Of a stretch of DNA of 64,000 nt, positions 57,561 through 64,000 are shown piece after piece. Location of the stretch: the NCBI GenBank assembly GCA_038277395.1, contig CM076193.1:77538198-77602197 (forward strand), given 5' to 3'. The translations under genes were made by a program, and so were the position numbers. The notes under the pieces are model-generated. The model had not been told where the DNA came from. It saw only the letters and a program-made list of their open reading frames with translations, and did no database searches. The DNA comes from Dryocosmus kuriphilus (lineage: Eukaryota > Arthropoda > Insecta > Hymenoptera > Cynipidae). The stretch's first letter is position 1. Each line of letters opens with the position of its first letter.

Positions 57561-59440
57561 TCACCATATCATCACATCACCTTTATTATTCCGCGCCAGA
57601 GGATTCAGGCACAGTTTCTTAAGAACATTAACCGCTTCCTCGCCTCTATCTTTCGCGTAAAGTGTCGTCCTCGTACCGCTGCGCCTCCCAAAAGACCCAC
57701 TAAATCTACAAATGATCGATTCTCTATCAATATCTCTTGCAGTTTTTAAACCCTTTTTAGCAAGGAAAGTCCCAATCCTAGAAGCCTTAAAAGAAGGATG
57801 TTTGTCAGCCTTCTTCCTGGTAGATGAGGGCCTGCTTCCTTCCTTAATTAACGACCATCCTGCTTTAAGATCTAACTCACCCAGATCTTGAGGAGCTCTT
57901 CTCTTAGGGTGCGTCTGACTCCGACTTCTCAAATAGCTGTGGCCTCTGAAAATTGGTCCCGCTCGAGTAGGACTTAGACAGTCCTGATCGTTGCCAATCA
58001 GCGAACACCGGCAATCCACAGGCGTTATGCATCCCAACTAGAGGCACCCCTATTGAATTATGCTGCTTGATTTCCGTCATACCTAATTTGGGGTCGACTC
58101 TGCGTTCTTGTCTAATACAGCAGCTATTGTCTTCATAGGCATTAATCTTCTCGACCACATGACCACTTTTGAGATTAGGTAGCTGACGCAATTTATTGTC
58201 TGTAATTTGTTTTTTAAAATGCAGTCTTAAGGATGAACAGCGAGGCTTATTGTTGACGTGATATACAATATTGCAGCATTCAAGACTATCAGAGCTCGCG
58301 TCGGGCTCAGTATTTCCAGTAAGTATTTGACATTCCTTATTTACCCGACTATTTCGTTTGGAAAGGCGGTGCTCATTTATTAAAGGAGTTCCTTCAGAAC
58401 TTCCAAAACTAAAAGCAGATCTTAACTCCGACCTTGGTTTCTGCCATCCGAAACTATCTGCTGCTCGTTTATCATTTTCGAAATGATATTGAGGAGGTAG
58501 CGATCTTCTGAATGTACCAATACTTTGGTCAAAAGAGGCTCGATAATTCTTGATGGGTGTGCTTCTCATGGTTTCCATCTTTGATGATTTTCGTCGATTT
58601 GTTCTGGTTGTTTGAGTGGATGAATTGGATGTGGGAAGTACTGATTTTTCTTGACTTGGAGTTGATCTTTCCAGATAGGGGGAACAGTGAAAGACGTTGA
58701 TTGCACGTTCCTCGTAGAGTTGGTCGTTTGGTATACTCTGATTGGTATCCTTGGGAGAATTTCTCCATTCTGTGATGACGCTCCGACCGTTAGAGACATG
58801 TGAGCTTTTTTTAATTTGTCTGATTCCTGCCACTGATGCTGACGGTACCTCGCTGCCCTCGAGCCACCTTCATGATTTGGTGTTAAATGTGGTTCCGGCC
58901 ATGTGCATCCTGTTTTCGATTCCCAAACCTGTAATGCATGAAAGGTAGATGTTGAAGGTAAAAAAATGAAGTTAATTAATCTGAACTATAGGTTAAGATC
59001 TCACAAGTTAGTGCCACGTAAACTCAATTCTCATCTTGCTTGTTTTACCACGAAAGATCCAACTTAATTTTATATTCTTTTCATTAATGATGTAAAAATC
59101 TCGAAAGTTCGAGACGAGCCAACTTTTTTAAAAATCAGACCTCACCAAGTGGTCCGAGCTGAGCAAACTTCGGACCGACTCAAAATTACGAGTGCTCGAA
59201 CTTGCGTAAATTTAAATATTTTCAAAACTTACCAAAATCGTGTTCACTTTCACTAAATGGACTCAATGTCTGTGTTGAGGTGAAGGCCGACGTGTGTTTT
59301 TTCTTCGATTTCCTAGTCCTCGAGCAGGCAAACAAAGTACTCAATAGTGCACTGAGTTCCATAAACAATATTCCCAATCCAATCGCAAGTATTATCAACG
59401 CCTGTTCGTCAGTCCACTTTTCAATCATATCCAAACATCC
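57561..59440 (-). pseudogene. Second copy of the tetraspanin 3' exons, tail frameshifted
   Basis: Exon 59440-59233 (TM4) is identical in frame to the left copy. The last exon starts at 58928, has the same TGA (58872-58870) and then the long tail frame. Differences: three extra bases near 58462 add one alanine, one substitution changes SFAQ to SFDQ, and one extra C near 57959 shifts the frame so the tail is split. The loop, TM3 and TM2 exons of this copy, if present, lie beyond the window. If this is a second haplotype, the frameshift is a candidate sequencing error; if a real duplicate, a partial pseudogene. Confidence 0.8.
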
Positions 59441-59742
59441 CTAAAATTATATTTTTAATATATCATATTTTTAATATGACGAAATCCTGATTTTTAACAT
59501 GCCACAAACTTTTTTTATTCGGGTTGCGCCCTATCCAGTCAGACATTTTTCATTTTAAAAACTGACTTCTGATGTTTGGCAAAATTAAAAAAAATTCAGG
59601 ATATATCTAAATATATTTTGTAATTCTGTCAAAAATCAGGGGTCATTTTGATACAAAAGAACAATTTGTAGAGGTTCCATTTTAAAAAATAAAACTTTTT
59701 TGGACAACTCTACCATTTATATTTCATCTAAACGTAAAGAAA

Positions 59743-60000
59743 AATTGAGACCTTGGATGGAAGAAGGGCACATAAGCCAAAACAGCGTTTAAAGAAAATT
59801 AAGTGTCAGCAATACCACACAGCTGCAGTAGGTCGAGGCACGCTGACCTTGTAATATTTATAGCTCACATAAACATGCGAATTTTGTTATATCCTTTGTA
59901 TGATATATGTAAAAGCCATCTGGGTCGTTTAAAGTAATTCATGGAAAAAGGGCATATGATTATGCCTATATACCCTTCTTCCACCCAAGGTCTCAATTAA
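59743..60000. repeat. MITE-like hairpin element (right copy)
   Basis: Counterpart of 5791-6046, with the same arms and one internal substitution (CATATAAAC to CACATAAAC near 59867). Confidence 0.7.
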
Positions 60001-61093
60001 TATTCAAAATGGCCCCATTAAAATTAAATGGATATTCAATTTCCCAGGCAGCACAACTTATTGTGAGAAACTTACAGAAAACTTATTCTGTCATAATGTC
60101 CCTGCAAAATTTGTGGTAGAATACAAATGTCCCACTCACGGGAATAATACGAAAACATTTTTAGCCATTTTAAAGAAACTAACAAAATTAACTAACTAAT
60201 TTCATGAAAAATACGCTTATTATCTTTTCTTTTGCCTAATTTCTAGGGATGGATTTGCTATACGTATTGGGTATTATGTAAATCATTTTGTATATTTTTC
60301 TATACGTATGAATGTTACCAGATATGTTACTTAAGAAGAAAACCTCAAATCACGCACCAAAATCAATCCTTGATGAATTCAGTCATTACTTTAGTTCATA
60401 CGTACTTATAGAATATGGAATGACATCGTTTGGACCATTTTTTAACGATTTATTTCAGCAGAGAAACAAATTGTGCCAACGTTTCGGTACCAGCGCCGGT
60501 ACTCTCATCGTGGATTAGATATGTTTGTTACATTCGCAAATTTCAAAATTTCATCGGAACGCCTGATGACAGGCAATCCAACTCACTATAATGTAAACGC
60601 GTGGAGATAATCTATGTATAGCCAGGTGCACTCTTACTGAAGCGTTCAAGCCCGGGGTTCCCAGTATTGGCTATTTGTAGCCATCTTGGCTACAGCGAGT
60701 CGTAAACTGTCGATTCAAATTTTCAATTTGGCGACGGCGACCATTTTTGGCTACCTAAAATATCCATGCGAAAAACTTTTTTTCAATTTTTATTGTCCTT
60801 TGGTTTTTGTATATTTGCTCGCGCGGTGCGACACTGGTGGCGCCATCATAAGGGATCTTGGCAAAAAGTTCGTCATGAACTATAGAGCCGGCGGTAGAGC
60901 CATAAGTTCGACATTTCAACAAAACAACAACATGCAATTGCATGTAACAAATTCAATATTCCCGTGTTAATTGGTAAGTATATATAAAATCATAAAAATC
61001 GACGAATAAATGAGAAGCTGGAGCTTGGAGCCATAACGGTTTTACTTTTTTTTAACCTCTTTTCAGTTTGACATTTTTGAGACACAAAACACA

Positions 61094-63117
61094 ATGCCGA
61101 AAAAGCAATATGATCGGAGTTATAAACCCCAGTGGAAAAAGGAAGCTTGGGCTAAAGGTAAATTTCGATAAATTTAGCCCGAAGTACAATTTCATGTATT
61201 CGTGTTTTTTACAGGTTGGTTGTCCGAAGCTGATGCGAACTCATTACATCGAGCTTTTTGCGAAGTTTGTAAAGTTTCCTTGAGAGCTCACGCTTCGGAC
61301 CTGAAAAAGCATCAAAAAAGCAAGGGACACGAGGAAAAAATGTTGCAAGTTGCACCAAGTCCGAGGCAAACCACAATTCCATCAACTTTTCAAGTCATCG
61401 GAACCGAAGAAGAAAAAATTCAAAACATCAAGTTCACATTGTTCGTTGCTGCTCACACTTCAATCAGCTGCATGGATCATTTATGCGATTTGTTCAATTC
61501 GATGAAAACAGAAAGCGGTAAAATGCGACTTCATCAAACCAAATGTGGGAATCTCATGAAATACGTCATTGCCCCAAGTTTACTCGAGCAGTTGATCGCG
61601 GACATAGGTGATGAATGTTATTCTTTGATTGTAGACGAGTCGACTGACGTTTCGACGGTACAATATATGTGCGTTTGCGTGAACTATTACAGTATTTCAA
61701 AGCAAAAAATGATGCTTTCATGCTTGGGCCTCATAAGTCTTAATGGTACTAAAGCGAGTCAGTTGTACGATTCTGTGACAGATTATGCTGCGAAAATTGA
61801 TCTTAAGTTGAAAAATTGTATTGGCTTAGGTACCGATGGCGCAAGTAATTTATGCGGAAACAAAAACTCGCTCTTTACTCGCTTGCGTGACAATGTTTGT
61901 CAAAAAACTGTGCTTGTACGTTGCATCTGTCATTCTCTCAACAACGCAAGCACTGAAGCAGCGAAAAAGCTTCCACCTTGTATTGAATTTTTGGCCATGA
62001 AATTTTTAATTTCTTCAGTAATAGTCCTCAGAGGAGGTATCACTTGGAAAAAGTTTTTCAGCAAGAAATGTCGAAGAAAAATCCAAACAAAACTGACGAT
62101 GACACAAAGAAATTCCACCAATTTGTCCAATTGTCGAAAAGGCGCTGGCTGTGTCGTTATTTCGTTATCAAAGTCATTAGAGAGAACTGGAATTTGTTGA
62201 AAATTTTTTTGCAAGAATTCAATGAGCAAGAGAAAAATTACATGGCTCGACAATTAGATCAAATGATTCGAGGTGATTCAAACTATTTATTTATGACTTT
62301 TCTTGAGCCTATACTCTTTGAGGTGAATCAAGTCAATTTGTTGTTCCAACAAAATAATGTTGATATTGGAAAAGCTAGCGAAAATTTGGAAAGTTTATTT
62401 TTGCTTTTGGCTCGAAAAGTAATGAAACCGATTTTTGTCATTAAAGGGACTGACATTGTGATCGATGCTGTTGAAAATCCACTGGCTTTTTTGCCTGCCA
62501 ATGAAGTTGATTTTGGAATTCAATTTTATCAAGCTTTGCAAACTTGCAAAATTTCTGCCACAGATAAAACTTCATTCGAGACAAAAGCCGCGGATTATTT
62601 GAAATCCCTTTGCATTGAAATTTCCAAACGTTTGCCGAAACATTTGATTCACTTAAAAAAAATCCAGCTAATTTCTCCGCAAAAATGCTTGAGTCAAGTT
62701 CGTGTCAATTTAAAAGACTTGCCATTTTTGAATTCTTTCATCAACCAAAATGATTTGGGCAAAAACGAGAATCAGTGGAACAAAATCGTTACTGTCGATT
62801 GGGAGTCAGTAATTTTACCCACGAGCAACGCAGTGGTTGAGCAAGCATTTTCCATAATGAATGCGATTAAAACGAAGTCCCGTAACAGAATGAAAATTCA
62901 GATGTTTGAATCAATCATGCGCATTAGACTTCACTTCTTTAACCATGGTGTATGTTGCAAGTCTTTCGAAGTGACAAATTTGATGAAACAAAAGTTCAAT
63001 TACAAACAGTTGTACCCTGAAAACGAAAAAGACAACGACACACTATCGCCAGAAGATATTGAAATTCTCGAAATTTTGGATGAATGCCAGTTTGTGTGCA
63101 CTTTTCCCTTAGAATAA
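61094..63117 (+). pseudogene. hAT transposase, right copy, one-base frameshift
   Basis: Exon 1 61094-61157, intron 61158-61214, exon 2 from 61215. The protein matches the left copy until about residue 281 (IEFL). Loss of one T in TTTTTGTGCC (near 61993) then shifts the frame to a stop at 62198-62200. The original frame resumes and stays open to 63117. Otherwise the sequence is essentially unchanged, so either a very young mutation or an assembly indel explains it. Confidence 0.9.
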
Positions 63118-63318
63118 GGCGCTCTGTGATTATTTAGAATAAGAGATGCCAGTTTATTTTCGTTTCCCCTTAGAATAAGGTGCTTTGTGATTATTTAGAA
63201 TAAGAGATGCCCAATTTATTTTCGTTTCTCCCTTAGAATAAGGCGCTCTGTGAATATTTAGAATAAGAGATGCCAGTTTATTTTCGTTTCTCCCTTAGAA
63301 TAAGGCGCTCTGTGATTC
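63100..63318. repeat. Minisatellite of ~63-bp units after transposase stop (right copy)
   Basis: Counterpart of 9150-9366; one substitution (AAGGCGCTTT to AAGGTGCTTT). Confidence 0.9.
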
Positions 63319-63610
63319 TTAAAAAGTACTGCAAATGAATGTGATTCCTGATAAAAAACCTTTAAGTATAAACGAAAGTTGAGTGTAAGCATACGATATT
63401 CATTATTAATTTGAAATATATTTTGTGAAATGCTCTGATAATGAAATATATTTCTAAAAAAGTCGTAGTTGTTTTTTTTTTGTTGAAATAATAACCTATA
63501 TGGCTTTTTTCATTCATTATTATATTTCATTTGTGGATAATTTTAAATGTAGCAGTTGAACTCAAAAGATTGCCTCAATTCGAATTCAGCGCGTATATAT
63601 AAAAAAAAGT

Positions 63611-63632
63611 GGGGGGGGGGGGGGGGGGGGGG
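63611..63632. repeat. Poly-G tract (22 G), present in the right copy only
   Basis: Follows a poly-A/AGT stretch and precedes TTGGCGACTTTGGCTACC. The left copy has GTGAAAACTGATTGGCGA at this place, about 40-50 bp shorter. Confidence 0.9.
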
Positions 63633-64000
63633 TTGGCGACTTTGGCTACCAAGCGCCATGCAGATGGCGATCTGGTCGTCATTTCTCCTGGGAACCCTGT
63701 TCAAGCCTATGATAACTGCGCTGCGGTCGGCTTAGTAGTTAAACGCGAGCTAATTAAAAATGTATTACCAGAGACAGGCAAAACTTAGATAATGTCGATA
63801 AATCAGTGGTGATTGATTGAGTGATATGGTCGCTAATATATGAGTATGTATCCTTAATTATTATATAGGTTTAAGAATCAGATTACTGAAAGGCGAAGAG
63901 AAGAAGTATTTGAGCTGGCAATAATCAATAATAATCGATAGTCAATCAATAACTAAAGATTTTCAAAACAGACCAAAGATACTTGGTCACTAAACTTATC

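Larger units (their letters stand above)
60645..63707 (+). mobile_element. hAT transposon with the same target-site duplication (right copy)
   Basis: Same TTCAAGCC flanks (60645-60652 and 63700-63707) and terminal repeats (60653, 63699) as the left copy, so it was duplicated together with its surroundings, not inserted independently. Element length is 3,047 bp; the extra length is a poly-G run (63611-63632) and about 30 bp including TTTGGCTACCAAGCGCCATG near the 3' end. Confidence 0.95.
53947..64000. repeat. Right copy of the >=10-kb near-identical direct duplication
   Basis: Same content and order as bases 1-10000. Differences include a longer poly-C run (56476-56508), a 3-base insertion and a 1-base insertion in the tetraspanin tail ORF, a 1-base deletion in the hAT transposase (about 61993), and a poly-G run plus about 35 extra bases near 63605-63665. 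The match continues to the last base of the window, so the right boundary is unknown. On the left, bases 53520-53946 continue the same gypsy pol remnant beyond where the left copy is cut by the window start. Confidence 0.97.

Overview
The window is AT-rich, intron-containing, repeat-dense insect nuclear DNA. I infer a wasp-like or similarly repeat-rich insect from the mix of repeat families, but nothing here fixes the species. There are no bacterial features. One 500-N scaffold gap lies at 44416-44915, so order and orientation across it are inferred by the assembler.

The only host gene I can support well is a tetraspanin on the minus strand. Its exons are 16272-16054, 14665-14483, 11869-11657, 5487-5280 and 4976 onward. 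All four splice junctions keep the reading frame, and the exons carry TM1 (part), TM2, TM3, a CCG-containing large extracellular loop and TM4. The N-terminal exon was not found. The last exon is unusual. After 19 residues there is a TGA at 4920-4918, and the same frame then stays open for another 434 codons to 3613. Two downstream splice acceptors (exon starts 4886 and 4880) would keep the frame and skip the TGA. A diverged, in-frame fragment of this tail also lies at about 11450-11550, between the loop exon and the TM4 exon.

The first 10,000 bases reappear almost unchanged at 53947-64000, and the match is still running at the window edge. The repeated block holds the 3' part of the tetraspanin gene, a gypsy reverse-transcriptase remnant, a MITE-like hairpin and a complete hAT transposon with an 8-bp target-site duplication. 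In the left copy the tail ORF and the transposase are intact. In the right copy each carries a one-base frameshift. This is either a very recent segmental duplication or an unmerged second haplotype.

The 44 kb between the copies is mostly mobile-element debris. From left to right: a decayed LINE (12.8-14.2 kb), a LINE 3' end (17 kb), a LINE ORF1 fragment (19.5-21 kb, minus), a THAP/P-element transposase pseudogene (23.1-28.6 kb), hairpin elements (28.7-29.8 kb), a 2.1-kb foldback element (30.85-32.96 kb), a TG...CA element with long inverted ends (34.0-34.6 kb), a nearly full-length PHD-finger LINE (36.7-41.0 kb), two hAT remnants on either side of a GC-rich minisatellite and the gap, a tRNA-derived SINE with a 17-bp target duplication (50.3-50.7 kb), an unclassified decayed transposon gene (51.1-52.9 kb) and a gypsy RNase H/RT remnant that runs into the right copy.
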